Assembly (NCBI RefSeq): GCF_029873635.1
Contig: NC_080418.1
Location: 151,521,748 to 151,585,747 of the forward strand
Reading direction: 5' to 3'
Length of the DNA stretch: 64,000 nucleotides
Source: Malania oleifera
Taxonomy: Eukaryota; Streptophyta; Magnoliopsida; Santalales; Ximeniaceae
The notes under the pieces are model-generated. The model was not told the DNA's origin and did no database searches. It saw only the letters and a program-made list of their open reading frames with translations. Below, in pieces: positions 10,142 to 23,472 of this stretch. Every line of letters begins with the position of its first letter. Within the stretch, counting starts at the first letter, position 1. Both the position numbers and the translations under genes were made by a program.

Positions 10142-12686
10142 TGTAAAGACCTGAAAATTTAAAATGATTAAAATAACTTGGAAAAAAATAATAAATAAAA
10201 TAACAGATAAATAAATAAAAAGAATGGCGTGGGCAAAAGAAGAAAAAAAATTAAAAATAAAGAAATTAAATTAAATTAAGATAAATTAAATAATTAGTTA
10301 TTAAATTAAATATTTTTACATTGGATTTAAAAAAAAAAAAACTAACTAGAATGATATATATAAGTAAGTCATTATAATATATATACATATATATAAAGTA
10401 AAGTTAAAGAAAGGAGAAGAAGAGAGAAGAAAGAAGAAAGAAGAAGAAGAAGAAAGAAGAAGCAGGAGAAGAACAAAGCTGCACGCAACCCCCCCCCCTC
10501 TGGAAAATTTTATTTTCCTACACTCCGTCTCCGTCTCTCTCCTTCTCTCTCAATTTCTCGGTGAGTTTGCGACGGATCGGGAAACGGAAGGTGCTGTTGG
10601 AATCCTGGTTCCGTTGCCGACATTTCTACTGGAGCAGATTTTTCATGGGAACGACTTAGACACTACTCCAAGGGAAAGGTAATTTTTCCCCATTTTCTCA
10701 ATTTCGCTGTTGATATGCGGTTAAATCGACGATCGGACACCACCACGTGGTCCTAGTCGTCATCGTCGTCATTTTGACTTAGGTAATTTTTCAATTGGAA
10801 TTTTTTAGGCCCTACTCCAAAGCGAGAGTGGGATTTGGGAATTTGGCTAAATTTAAGGGTATTATTATTTATTTAGGAATTATGGCCCTATAAAATATTT
10901 AAATAATATTTTATTTAGAAATAATTTATTGGAATTAGGAATTTAATTTTAGGGTCCGGGTGAGCGCCGCAGGTATTTTCGGAGTCCATGTTGGCGTAGT
11001 TCAAGAAATCAGGTAAGGGTAAAAATATATATTAAATCGGAATTTTTATAAATATAATGGAAAAATAAATTGTGTTATATGTACGTGTATATGTTTCAGT
11101 ATGGGTAAAATGCCAACTATTTAAATTATATTTTTTTGAGTTTAGTGCTATTTATTAGATATGTATGTGTGAAAATGAACTGATGAAAATGAAAAAATAT
11201 TTTCAGAATATTTAAGTAAGACATGAAAGGTATTTTTAGTATATAAATATTAAATATTGGTTGGCTTATTTTACCGGCAATGTATGAATTTTATTGCTAA
11301 ATTGTGTGGCATGAGTAAATAGAATGTTGTGTGCAAATATATGTTAAATGTATGAGATGCAGGCTAAGTAAGTAAAACAATGAGAATAAAATATGATATG
11401 GACAATGTTGCCTGTGTTTGTTAAATGCAATCATGTAAAGGTACAACAGCTGAAAGCCGAGTTAGCAGATTCTAGGGCATTTCTATGTGGACTAACTGAT
11501 GACAGCTAAAAGGAGCTGTGTTAGTAGATTCTAGCGCATTTCTATGTGGACTAACAAATGACGGCTAAAGAGCGGCTGTAGTACAAAGGAATGAAATGAA
11601 AATGTTATGAAATGAAATGACAAGGAATGACAATGCAATGAAATGAAATGTGAAATGTGAATAATACAAATGGGAAAGAGTCACTTAAAGTGAAACGAAA
11701 TGCAAAGTTAAGTTATGAACAGGAATGAATGTGCATGAATGTATAATGATAGAAAAGAATGATGTATTATGATATTAGAAGTATGTATGTACGTAGAACA
11801 TGTTACAATTGGGCGAGGCGTACCTTTTTCCTGAGGGCTTACTTAGTAAGGCGAGTGCACTAGTAGTTACAGATGTAGCAGTAGCAGCATAACGTACTAG
11901 GGCAGAGGGAACCTACTTGTATGGGCGAGTAGATTTCCCTATCCTTAGGGCCTTTGCTGATAAATTATTGTTGAATGTGTGAGTACGAGATCAATCTAAC
12001 ACTTGAGGGCTTACTAAGTAAGGTGAGTGCCCTGGTATGCTTAAATTGTGACCTTCGGGCTGCTAAATGTATCAGAGCAGAAGGGTACTACTTGTATGGG
12101 CGAGTAATCACCCCTATCCTCGGGTAATCTCGTGGATTAAACATTTGCATGTGTTTGATTAGGATCAAGGAATGATTTCGAAAATTATGTTAAGGATTTT
12201 CAAATGTTAAATCTTATGTTATAAATAAACTCATGTTGGTCACACACTGTTTTAATATATGGTTTCTTCCCTTACTAAGATGTGTCTCACCCGAATATGA
12301 ATTTTTTTTTTTTTTAGGATTTCCTCGAGATCGAGTTTTGAGAGCTCGAGGTTTTTATAGCATTATTAGGAAATAGAAAAAGAAAAGGGTATATTTCTAT
12401 GTTAATTTTGGGAAGCAAATATTTATACTTTATACCTTTATGTTTTAAGGCTATTGAGTAAGGAATGATTGTAAAAATACTAAATTGTTTTGGGGAGTTA
12501 TGTATTTATGGAAATACAGATGATTGATAATTTATTATAAATTATAGATAGATTTTAGAAAACTCCGGTATTATAATTGGGAGATTATATTTATTTTTTC
12601 CGCTACGTATGTTATGAATTATGATTTATCAGGATATGATCAAGTATAACGCGTCAGACCCGGATTTAAGGGTTCGGGATGTTACA
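10142..12686 (+). repeat. 3' LTR of element F
   Basis: It is a direct copy of 7137-9681, starting TGTAAAGACCTG and ending GGGATGTTACA. Differences from the 5' LTR are mostly single bases plus small indels, for example a missing ATTAACTA-like segment near the start. It ends at the TSD GATAG. Confidence 0.9.
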
Positions 12687-12691
12687 GATAG

Positions 12692-13445
12692 AGCCTCATC
12701 CAGTTCCTTGTTGAAGAAATCCCCGTTGCACATAGTCTAGACAAATTGTTTACATCTAAGGGTAAGTGCAATATAAAAATAATTCACTAACCTTCAAGAT
12801 TCGAATCCATGATGTGGACATATATTCATCAAGTCCTTGAATCTCTCCCAACAATCTTAAAACATCTCATCACCTCTTTGCATGAACAAACTGATATGCT
12901 CCTACAGGTATTGAGTTCTCTGAAAATGAAAGAACTTACGTAAGAACTCACACTACATTTCAGCTTAACTAGTAATAGAGTTAGGTTTCAGATAATTAAA
13001 ACAGATTTTTGCCTTATCTTTCAAAGAAAAAAGGAAACATGCGAAGTTTTATATACTCATCGGTTCCGACCCTATTAATGAAAGTGGTGCAGACCAACTC
13101 AAAATCTGTCAAATGCTGGTATGGACTCTTTGAATACATCCTATGAAACTAGGGTATCACAGATAACATACCATGCTTAATTGTGAAGTTCGGTGCATCT
13201 TGTGTTAACACAATGTAGGAAGCTGTAGATGTGCGTGTAGCCTGTAGAAAATCCTAAAGTGTACGTGGTGCAAGTGCAGCCATAACTTCCTTAAAGAATT
13301 CTTCAAATAGATTACTCAAATCAATTTCAGAATCACTTGTAAAAGTAACAGGAGAACAATCAAATTTTGTGCTCTGTGTGTCACTATTGATACTAAGTGA
13401 AATTTTGGACAGTCTATTCGAAATATCTCTAACCCAAGGCATCAA
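12692..13445 (-). pseudogene. Athila-like gag, N-terminal segment
   Basis: Starting from methionines at 13445 the - strand encodes PWVRDISNRLSKISLSINSD. After stops and frame changes it gives NFTIKHGM, HLTDFELVCTTF, KLRMFPFFL and a CWERFKDLMNICPHHGFES block, then CNGDFFNKELDEA at the left end. CPHHGFE and MMCNGEFLDK-type blocks are diagnostic of Athila/Tat capsid domains. It continues in 6627-7131 beyond element F. Confidence 0.82.
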
Positions 13446-13648
13446 ACATCAATTCAAACAGCAGGAATTCACCAACACAACAGCAAACAAGCACGATCAA
13501 ATTTTTTCAAATTTTTCAAAATTTTATTATTATTTTATTTTTATTTTTTTTATTTTTTTATTTTTTTCAATTAAAAATCAAAATAATTAGAAAAAACACA
13601 AACTTTGAAATTAAGGTTAGCACTCCCCGACAACAGCCCCAAAAAACT
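13446..13648 (-). other. Athila-like leader and primer-binding region
   Basis: Immediately next to the LTR the - strand reads TGGGGCTGTTGTCGGGGA (13624-13641). This is a slightly mutated form of the GGCGCCGTTGCCGGGGA signature found at the start of Athila interiors. The rest, up to gag, is AT-rich leader. Confidence 0.72.
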
Positions 13649-14445
13649 TGACACACTAGAAAAATAAGCAGTTCGGAAGCTATCCCAAGGTTAGAAGTTC
13701 AGTTGTGTAATACTTAACCCAAAGGTCAAATCGTCTCCTTAGGAAATGTAGTTCAATTCCAAATTTTACATAACTCCAATCAGAAAATAAGAAATAAAAA
13801 GGTCACTGAACACAGTTCAGATTCAGGTTTTCTGGGATGTTGAGGTTTCTTTTGACGAATTAAAGCTACGTGAAATTTAAACTTTTAATCCTAACCCAAA
13901 CTAAAATTTAACAATGAGAAACGGAAATCCTATGTTTAACAGCCAACCAAAAATTGAAACACGCATTGAACTTCGGACAAGGATTAGAGATGATAGACAA
14001 CTTTAAGCAAAAACTTAAGCATGCAATAAAAAATTAATTCAATCAAACACAAACTCAAACAAAGACCAAATTTTTAACGCAATCAAGAACCTAAAACAAA
14101 TTAAAACTTCAAAAACTAAACAATAAACGGAAACACAATAAAAAAATTCAGACTTTAATAAAACTAAACTTAAATTAAATAGAACTCAACAAAATTTAAA
14201 TTTTAAAGAAGACAACTAATTTAAATCCTAAAGAAGATATTTTTTTTATTTTTTAAAAATTAAATCTAAAGTTATTAATAAATAAGCAAAGAAAGATAAT
14301 AAATAGACCTTAATAATAATACCCAAAAAAGATTAAAATTTTAAAACTTTAATTAAAATTCCACTAAAGAAAAAAATAACAAGTATTCAAATATTTAAAA
14401 GTAAGAACAAACAAAAAAAAAACTAAAGAACAAAGAAGAAAGAAA

Positions 14446-14530
<85 letters not shown>

Positions 14531-15615
14531 AGCTGGTCGTGGGGGTTTTGATGCCGCAGTAGATAGGGGGTCTCCAGCAACAAGGCAACACACGACAAGG
14601 CAGAGAAGGCTCAGAAACAGCAAGTAGCACTAGAGGAGGCTTCTCGGATTGGTAGCACAGTTGCTTCGGCAAAGCAGGGAATAGCAGCAGCCTCTACAAA
14701 CACAGTTGTAAGAGGTTCTTAGGTGTGGGTTGGTAGCAGCAACACTGCTAGAAGAATGGTCAACAGAGGGGCTTCGATTTGAGGATAGCAACAGCAGCAA
14801 GGTACAAAGGACCAACACACAGGAGGGCCTTCAGGTCTTCCTCTTCAGCAACCTCTTAGGTTGGGGCCTCTAGTAGCAAGATTTTAAAACAGCAACAGGA
14901 GTTCGGGTAGGCATCAAGACAAAAGAGGGAGAGAAGTAAGGGAAAGAAGGGAAAGGAGAGGGGGAGCTGCTGCACAATAGGGGCTCCAGCTGGGGCTTTG
15001 GCTCAGTAGCACAGAGATGAGAAGAGAATGGAGAGTCAAAGAGAGGGAAAGAAACAGAGGAAAGGAATAGAGGGAGAGAAGGGAAAAGAGAGGGGAAGCT
15101 GCTACCAAAAGAAAGAAGAAGAAAAAAAGAAATTTAAAGCTTCCTTTTAGGTAACCCTACCCAGCGCCACACGAGGAAGGACCCGGTTGCATGGCTCGGT
15201 CAAATCAATTTTTTATTATTATTATTTTTTTCTTTTCTTCATTTGTTTCTTCATTTTTGATTTTCTATCTCCTAGTGAACATGCCCAATTTTGACCCTCC
15301 TAGAGCCCATATCTCTCAAAGCTCGAAACACAAAAATCGTAGAGCACTACCTCAAATTTCTCTAGAATTTTGAATCATCTTGATCAGAGCTTGAACGAGA
15401 AAGTTACGCTCAAAATAAAAAGTAGTGTCAATTTTTTCTTCCAATAATTGTCCTACGATAAAATATACCAAAAATTCATAAATTACTCAATAAAACCCAA
15501 ATGTTATAAATAGAACCCAATGTTCAATATTGAGAGTAATTAGATATTTAATTAAAAATATACGTCTCAATGCATGAATTAAAACACCTAATTATGCAAT
15601 TTAAGCGCGTAATCA
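13649..15615 (-). repeat. 5' LTR of the Athila-like element
   Basis: On the - strand it starts TGATTACGCGCTTAAATTGC at 15615 and ends GTGTGTCA at 13649, 1967 bp. The start resembles the LTR beginning at 63015. The right boundary is set where similarity to the C 3' LTR (near 26689) begins, at GTTATTC. It contains a long GA tract and no gene. Confidence 0.76.
14453..14528 (+). repeat. AG dinucleotide microsatellite
   Basis: About 75 bp of nearly perfect (AG)n lie within the Athila-like LTR. The serine-leucine reading frames it produces on the - strand are artefacts. Confidence 0.96.
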
Positions 15616-16874
15616 GTTATTCGGGTGTATCACAATATAATATTGGCAGGCCTGAGGAGTTTGTTATATTGCCTAGATATAATCATGATATAGTGTTGGC
15701 AGTCCTGAGGAGTTCGTTATATTGTCATTATATATTGGGGTAGAATATTGGAAAGCCTAAGGAGTTTGTTCTACAGATATACTACAGGTAGGTCGTGGGG
15801 ATTGGATACTAGTGAATAGTGGTGCTTGTGTGGGTCATGTGTCGTGAAAGCCGGAGTGGTGCCTGTGTGGGCCACGTAATATCATATGTGGATGATGGCA
15901 CCTGTTTGGGCCCTGTTATGTATCCTATGTGGATGTGAGTCCTGTGTGGACGATATTTCCTATGTGGATGTGAGTCCTGTGTGGACAGTATTCATGTGTG
16001 GATACGAACTCTATGTGGATGTAATTAAAGTGTGTGGTATCCTATGTGAATGTGTGTGGTTATGTGTATACATGAATCTCATTGAAATGGTTTATAATGG
16101 ATATGTGTGAACTTAATTACATAAGTATTAATGGTAAAGTAAAACTCTCCACCCGAGAGCTTGCTGAGAAAGGCGAGTGCCCTGTATAGGAGGGTAATTT
16201 TTCCTATTCTTGAAGACTTTGACTAGATATATAACCCGAGGGCTTACTGAGTAAGGTGAGTGCCCTGGTATTGGTATTAGAGCAGAGAAAAGCTACTTGT
16301 AAGGGTAGGTAATCTTCCTTATTCTCAGGAACTATCACTAAAAATAATTATGTATGTGTGAGTATGATCTGTATGTGCTTCCTCTACTGATGATGAATAG
16401 AAAATTATTTTATTTTGTATTTATTAAACTCTTTGTCACACACTGTTATGATTTATTCTTCTTTACTGAGATGTGTCTCACCAGAGTAAATGATTATATT
16501 TTGTATTTATTAAACTCTCTGTCACACATTGTTATGATTTATTCTTCCTTACTGAGATGTGTCTCACCCTAGCAAATGATTATATTTTCGGGTCAATCAG
16601 GTGATCGAGCTTAGAGCTCCATGTAGGGTAGTAAATTTTGGTAAATTTTGGGGTGAATGTAAGAACAGATTATGTATAGTTTATGTTTTAAATACTGGGA
16701 TGTAATATAAACAAATGGATGTCGTAGTTTTATTTGGGATTTAGAGATAGACTCTGGTATTTAATTTTAGATTGTTTACTTATTTCCGATGTATGACTAT
16801 AGCTTATGGTATTAGAAATAGGTGAATAAAACACATAACCTGCAGGCCCCACTTGGCGGGTTCGAGGCGTTACA
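15616..16874 (+). repeat. 5' LTR of element C, 3' part
   Basis: It aligns from GTTATTCGGGTGTATCACA onward with 26689-27231 and 29764-30056 of the 3' LTR, and ends GAGGCGTTACA before the primer site. It holds tandem units built on CCTGTGTGG.C and ATGTGGATG (15820-16030), the AGGGCTTACTGAGTAAGG stem module, and two tandem copies (about 16405-16570) of a block containing TTACTGAGATGTGTCTCACC. Confidence 0.84.
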
Positions 16875-17290
16875 GATGGTATCAGAGCGTAATGGTTCTG
16901 CAGACTTTAAGGATGATTAATACCAGAGTATATGTTCGAGTTAGGATGAGGACAAGAATGGGTAGGTTAGGTGGAATAGTGGTCTGAAAACTTGGAGGTG
17001 AAGATCCTTTGATGGTCTTCTGTATTTTTTCAGGAATGACGATTTCTATAAAATTATGACAAATCCATTAATGGTTTCATTTCTGGGTTGAGAGACTGGA
17101 ACTTGGGCACATAAGTTAGAGTGATAGGTCGGTTAAGTATGTTTGTCGTGTTGGTGTTACGATTTTGTGGTAAGATGGTATGAACGAATCGTAGATTAGA
17201 ACTTCAATGCTATAGTAGATTTTCATTTCAAACTTGTTTCAGTTATAATAAATGAGGATATTCTAGGTTTGTTTATATCCTATCTTCAGG
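16875..17290 (+). other. Element C primer-binding site and leader
   Basis: TGGTATCAGAGC at 16878-16889 is a perfect methionine-tRNA primer site directly after the LTR. The following 400 bp are untranslated leader. Part of this leader is recognisable in the interior of element F, which links the two as relatives. Confidence 0.85.
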
Positions 17291-18380
17291 ATGGATCCTA
17301 GGGGAAAGGATGTTAACATCGGAGGAGATAAACATGTGGATACCTCCAGTGAGGATGGCGTTGATGCCTTGGTAGTGCTATCTAGCATAGCACGTCGAGC
17401 TAAGAAGGAAGCTTGGAAAGAGCAAGATCAGCCACTGGCTGATAGGGGCTGCACTTTTCAGTAGTTCACCCAGACGAGTCCACCGGCTTTTGAAAGAGGT
17501 GCAGACTCGATCGTAACTGAGGACTGGATTCATGAGATGGAAGACCTCATGATTGTTCTGCACTGTACAAAGCAGCAGAGGGTACAATATGCCACCTTCA
17601 AGTTGGTGGGGGAAGCAAAGAGGTGGTGAAGGGAGGTGAAGCTGGTAAAGGAGCAGTGACTAGGTCCTACAGTCATCACTTGGAGTCGCTTTAGGGAGGT
17701 ATTCTTTGACCGGTATTTTCCTTCTGCCACCCGAGCAGCTAAAGCAGAGGAGTTCCTACATTTGACCTAGAGGTACAAGACTGTGCAACGGTATGTGGCC
17801 AAGTTTGTGGAGTTATCTTGTTTCGCTCCATATATGGCTCCGAATGAGCCACTGAAACCCTGGATGTTTGAGAGAGGACTGAGACAGGGGATACGTGCTC
17901 AAGTGGTGGCATTATTGACTCAAAGTTTCTCTGAGCTGGTGGACATGTCCATGGCAGTTGAGGCCAGCATACAGGAGAGTGAAGCAGAAGTCAGAAGAAG
18001 AGATCTATACTTTCCAACTCGCATACTAATGTCCAACAAGATTCCTGGAGAGGAGATCAAGTTATTGGGGGTTAGAGGTCAGATAGGACTGATTGAGACT
18101 ACTAAGAGAATTCATCCCGCCCCCTTTGTGCTAGATGTAATCGAAAGCATTGGGGGGAATGTCGGGGTGGGACTACTGTGTGCTATAGATGTGGCAGATA
18201 TGGCCACATAGCTCATGATTGCCATGCTCCACCGATCAATGCATCCGCTCCTAATTAGAATAAAAGGAACAACCCGATACCTCGCGGTGGCAACGACTCG
18301 GTGCATGTCTATATGCTTACCCCGACTAAGGGGGACAATGCTAAAGGCGCAGGTAATATGTTTATATTTGCATAAGCGAT
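17291..18380 (+). pseudogene. Element C gag with intact zinc knuckle
   Basis: The frame starts MDPRGKDVN and includes [42 protein letters not shown] and FERGLRQGIRAQV, the usual Gypsy gag blocks in the usual order. At least four in-frame stops and one frameshift break it. The knuckle at 18181-18222 is CYRCGRYGHIAHDC, an intact C-x2-C-x4-H-x4-C motif in a shifted frame. The next sequence resembles the beginning of a protease and then passes into the trailer, marking a large pol deletion. Confidence 0.87.
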
Positions 18381-18707
18381 AGTCTTGTTTGATTTTAAAT
18401 GAATTTATGGTTCATATGTTAGAATAAATTGAACAGTGTGAATAGGGTTAGTTAGCTTTTAAGTTGTGAAAAATGATGGATTAACGAATTTTGAGGACAA
18501 AATTTTGTAAGGGGGGAAGAATGTAGTAACCTGAACCCAAAAAATAAAATAAAAATGAATAAAAGAAAAGTGAAATAAATAAAGGAAATGAAATAAGAAA
18601 AAATAAAAGAAGAAGATGGTTTGGTTCAACACCAAACCGTCGATGGTTTGAGGATCTCTTAAAAAAACCATCAACAATTTTCTCTTCAGCGGGCATTTTA
18701 AGAAAAC

Positions 18708-20729
18708 TGTAACGACCAGAAGAATAAGGGTATTTAAATAATGGTATTTAAATAATAAAGAGGGATAGAAATGGAAACAATAACAGAAGGAGGCAGCTGA
18801 CTCGCGTTCGTCGACAACGTTGCACTTTGGGATGTAATGACCACGAGAATTTATCAGGTCCTCGTCGACGAACACAAAGGATTTGTCAATGAGGGTACAA
18901 GAGGCCCTCATCGACAAAGACAAGTTTGGTAGATGAGAATATGTCGAGAAAGGATTTTTGGAAGTCTGAAATTCATCGACGAGGGTGCAGGTTCGTCGAC
19001 GAACTTTCTACAAGACTTGTCGATGAGGTGATGTGTCTTGTCGATGAATCCGGCTCTATAAATAGCTGAAGTTGGATTTTTACACATAAGATTTACAAAA
19101 ATTTACCCCCTCTCTCTCTCCTACGGCTCCACCTCCATCTCTCTTCGATTTTGGCCCCGTCGTTTTTCGGATCGACAATTTAAGGCCACCACAACGCTCC
19201 TGGAAAAGTTCTCTCCAAGTCTGTCGGAGCGGATCGTCAGTAGGGCGAAGTTGGATTTCATCCCATATTTAGGGTAAGGTCTTTTATTCGAAATTAGGCT
19301 TTTCGGTAGTTGTAGGAAGTGTAGAAGGTGTAGAAAGAATGATGTTTTGTTCTGAGATTTATGGTTTTCTGGGTGTTGAGTGGAGAACCCTACGAGTGTA
19401 GGACCCGCTACAGTAAGGGGATTTTAGCAGAAATCAGGTAAGGGAAATATGCTATGCTAGGTAATAGTAGTATGATTTCAGTATGAAGTATATGTTTTTA
19501 TCATATTATTATTTCACAGCAGGAATTTATACAGTTTATCAAATACTTTTAAAATGTTTTAAATTACTATGTGGCATGAGAATATGGATATAGTACAGAA
19601 ACATGTTTTTACAGTATTTTCAGGATTTTGTTTTACATAATATACAGACAATAGATATGTTTTATAGTCTTTTCAGAATACCATGATTATACAGTTTTCA
19701 GTACCATGACATACAGTTTTATAGTTTATTTCAAAAATACAGTTGATACAGATACAGTTTATCATAGTGTCATGGTTAATACAGATATTACAGAATCATG
19801 GTAAAACAAATAGATTGTATATAGTAATGTATTATTTAGTATCAGACCCTGATGGATCAGATTCAACAGAGTACGGTATCGTTACTATATATAGATATTT
19901 AGTATAGAGTGCAACCCCCTATTCAGATAATACGTGGTAAGTAGGTCGATCAAATGCCCAGGAGCGGACAAGCTCCCCATCAGATATGGGTTGAGGAGGG
20001 CTGATCAGACTGATGGAGTATAGTGGTTTATCCTGATTGGCCAGCCAGGGTAGATCCCGCCTTCAAGCCGCACAACCCTGTCATGAGGGACTAAATCATG
20101 ACATACAGTCATCCATTGAAGTTTTTAGTTATTATTATATGTATATACAGTTTATAGTAACAAAGGGCGTACTTATGTATAATAGAAGTATTATGTATAG
20201 AAGCCTAAAAATATAGTAATGTTAAGCAACATGGGATGGTGGTTGTTATATTATTTGTACTATATTTTCAGATTCAGTTATATGTGTTTATATAGAAACA
20301 GATTTTCTCAGTATTGTAACTCTTTTGCCACACACTAGCAATAGCATATTTCTTCTTACTGAGCGTTGGTTCATCCCATTACTTTAACTTTTTTCAGGTG
20401 ATCCAAGTAGGCAAGCAGATCAGGCTCGTAGGTAGAGGGGCCTCAATACTGCCCTTTCAGTAGAGTGAGTATTTTTTAGAGTATTTATATATAACCCTAG
20501 CCCAGTTGAGGGCATTTTGGGAAACAGTTTTATATGTATAATTTGGGGACACATTTTAGCACTCTGGTATTGTATATTTTCTTGATGGTGTTTATATGGA
20601 TTCCACTTCTCGCTGCTTAGGTTAATTGTTTGGTTTAATTTAGTAGGTATCAGAGCATTATAAATCTTATAGTATAAAAAAAAAAAAAAAAAAAAGTCAG
20701 AACTGGAAAAGAAATAGCAGGTCGTTACA
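18708..20729 (+). mobile_element. LTR E, family A, probable solo LTR
   Basis: It is 2022 bp long, from TGTAACGACC to GGTCGTTACA, inserted into the C 3' LTR. Flanking pentamers AAAAC and CAAAC agree in four of five bases. No primer site, coding sequence or second LTR is attached. It includes the palindrome array, a TATA box, a CCACACACTAG...TTACTGAG region near 20330-20360 and an A19 run near 20678. It serves as the full-length reference for A and B. Confidence 0.84.
18803..19064 (+). promoter_or_regulatory. LTR E promoter: GTCGAC palindrome array plus TATA box
   Basis: Eight or so motifs are spread over 250 bp, including GTTCGTCGACAACG, CCTCGTCGACGAAC and GTTCGTCGACGAAC, with weaker forms such as CTTGTCGATGAGG. 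The TATA box CTATAAATAG at 19055-19064 follows the last motif by a few bases. Several weak forms differ from consensus only by CpG-type transitions. Confidence 0.6.
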
Positions 20730-23208
20730 CAAACCGTCGACGATTTTGTCAAGTGCAGGAAAATTGTCGATAGTTTTCTATAGGGACAGAACATTTTTCA
20801 CACAGATCCTAGTTCATTTTTTTATAAAAATTATTTTCTCCTTCACTCTCTCTGTAAAATGACCTGCTAATAAAATAAAATATTTTTCCCTAATTTTAAA
20901 TTCAATCAAAAACCTAAACAGCGGAAGGCCAATCATATAAAATAAAACCACACATAATACAATACCAGAGTGTCAAACCAACCCACAATATGCAATCATC
21001 ACTGTTTTCTCGAAACTACCCTTACTAATACCAAGGGTTTACAAAAACATGCTACCAAAAAATACTCACTCTCAAAAAGAGCAGTACAACAGCCCCTTTA
21101 CCTGCGAGCCTACTTCGCTCGCCTAACTAGTTCACCTGAAAAAAAAATAATTCAACATTGGGATGAGCCAACACTCAGTAAGACAAAACATGTTATTACT
21201 AGGGTGTGGCTATTGAGCTATAGTTTGGTAAAAATAATCTGATTTAAGAATAATATGAATAATTGAATCCAAAAGTGCTGATATTACATAACGTATAATA
21301 AAATTGTCGCGGCGTCCCGGGAGCGCGTGTGCCCCAGGCGGCGAAATCAAAGATCAATTTAATATTTTCATGGAAAAACATGGATATCGGAGTTGCCACT
21401 AACCTTTAGTGCGGTTAGAACACTGATTACTACCCCGTTAGGGGTAGAATCGGTCTACATTACCAGAGTTGGGGCCGAGAGTTTGGTTACGCGAGGGGAA
21501 GGTACGAGCACCCCCTACGTGCCCGTTCTTACGAACGGTACCTAATTAATTTGAAATTATCTCTAAGTTAATCTAATAATTCTTTAAATTACTCCTTTTT
21601 ATGAATTTATAAATACATGTAAAAAAATAAATAAATAAATATATACATATATATATTCCCTCAGAGCTTAGGGTACGTGATGCTCGAAGGCTCATACCCC
21701 CGCAATAAAATCATAGGGATTGGAATATCGAGAAAATATCTTATAAAAAAAAAAAGTATAATGATATAGAAATAAAAAATATAATATAAATTACTTAAAG
21801 AAAATAAATACGGCAATTATGAAGAAAGCACATCATGATAATGATAATAATACCTAACTTAAATATATGTACATAACGTAATAGTAATAATAACACGTAC
21901 CTTAGCATATGTATATATATGTATGATAATAATAATTATTATAATAATAATAATAAATAACTTGTACCCTGATTTATGGTAATAATAACACGTATCTCAA
22001 ATAATATATATATACATACACTAACAATAATAATAACACCTACTTTAACATATATATACCTACACAAAAAAGATAATAATAATAATAACACGCAGTGGGA
22101 TATACAATAATGACACAATTCTAAAAATATATGTATGTATATGTATATAATGATAAAGATAATAGTTGTAGCAATAATAATATTAATAATAAAAAGGTAT
22201 ATCTTAATAATACAATAATTGTCTTAATAGTAACATACAATTAATAATAACATATACAACATGGAAATAATTAAAGAAACAAATCAATCCTACAATTAAA
22301 ATGTAAACTATACAATATGGAAACAAATCAATTCTAAAATTAGTATGTAATTACACAATTATGAGTATGACAACAAAATAATGAAATTATGGAAACAATC
22401 AATTCTAAAATCAATATGTAGATATGCAAGGATAAATATGGGAACAAATAAGCTTTAACATTAGTAAGCAATAATATAAAATGATAAAGATGGGAGCAAT
22501 AATAAAATAATGATCAAGAATACCCTAAATAATTACACAATCAAATAAGATAAATATATTACCCATTAAATGTCACAATATCAATAAATAAATAAAAACC
22601 CAAAATAACTATACAAGCAAATAAGGTGAACATATTACCCATTAAATATTACAATAAAAACAAAGAACCGAAAATAAGCATATAAGCCAATAAGATGAAT
22701 ATATTACACATTGAATATTATAATGACAACAAAATAAACCCTAAAACACTAACATATTACATATTGAAATTAACAATAATGATAAAAACCCTAAATATAA
22801 TACAAGCAAATAGAATGACTATTACATATTAAATGTTACAAAATCAACAAAGAAATCATGAATAAATGTACAAACCAACTAAATACATTGCACTTAAAAT
22901 ATTATATTATTAACACAACAAAAACCATAAATAAATATTCAAAACAATAATTGCATTTCAAATATTAACAATAAAACATAATAAAATACAGACCTATTAC
23001 TAAAATTATTACAACATTAAAACACATAAATAACATTACAACACAAAAAAAAAGTAAAAATATATATAAAAAAAATATGCAACATAATAATAAATAAAAT
23101 GCAAAATAAATACACATAATAATAATGATAACATATAAAATAAAATGCAAAATAAATACACATAATAATAATGATAACATATAAAAAAAATGCATGAAAT
23201 AAATAGTT

Positions 23209-23214
<6 letters not shown>

Positions 23215-23259
<45 letters not shown>
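23215..23259 (+). repeat. AT microsatellite
   Basis: About 45 bp of pure (TA)n lie inside LTR G. A separate (GT)n tract follows at 23359-23382. Confidence 0.96.
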
Positions 23260-23261
<2 letters not shown>

Positions 23262-23472
23262 TATGTGTGCAGTGCCTGCTGTGTGCAGGAATCTGGGTAG
23301 GGGTTCCGTGTGTGTGTGCATGTGTGTTTAAAGGCAGGAAACTCACTGTGTGTTCTAGCGTGTGTGTGTGTGTGTGTGTGTGCATCGTGTTTGAGTGCAG
23401 GGACTTACAGAGGGGGGGGGTACAGCCGGGAGACGCCGACGGCTACGGGAGCGAGCGACAGCGACGGTGACG

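Larger units (their letters stand above)
7137..12686 (+). mobile_element. Element F: non-autonomous Gypsy with giant LTRs and 460-bp interior
   Basis: Two direct LTRs of about 2545 bp each (7137-9681 and 10142-12686) flank a 460-bp interior with a primer site and a purine tract but no coding potential. Perfect 5-bp duplications GATAG (7132-7136 and 12687-12691) mark a complete single insertion into Athila gag. The leader and the AATTTC.AGGACGAAATTTC end resemble Tekay/Del elements, so F must have relied on an autonomous relative for Gag and Pol. The LTRs differ by scattered substitutions and small indels, so the insertion is not recent. Confidence 0.9.
1..15615 (-). mobile_element. Athila-like Ty3/Gypsy element, 5' part, interrupted by two insertions
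   Basis: Reading from right to left there is a 5' LTR (13649-15615), an Athila-type primer site, and a gag whose pieces lie at 12692-13445, 6627-7131 and 1-472. The gag reads continuously once insertions 473-6621 and 7137-12686 and one copy of each 5-bp target duplication are removed. Protease, reverse transcriptase, integrase and the 3' LTR would lie beyond the left edge. The element sits inside the 5' LTR of Gypsy element C, which resumes at 15616. Lineage is inferred from the gag wording and from the GGCGCCGTTGCCGGGGA-like leader. Stops in gag show it is dead. Confidence 0.82.

Noticed and set aside
14364-14672. Serine-leucine repeat protein
   Set aside because: Reads through the AG microsatellite of an Athila-like LTR in several frames at once.
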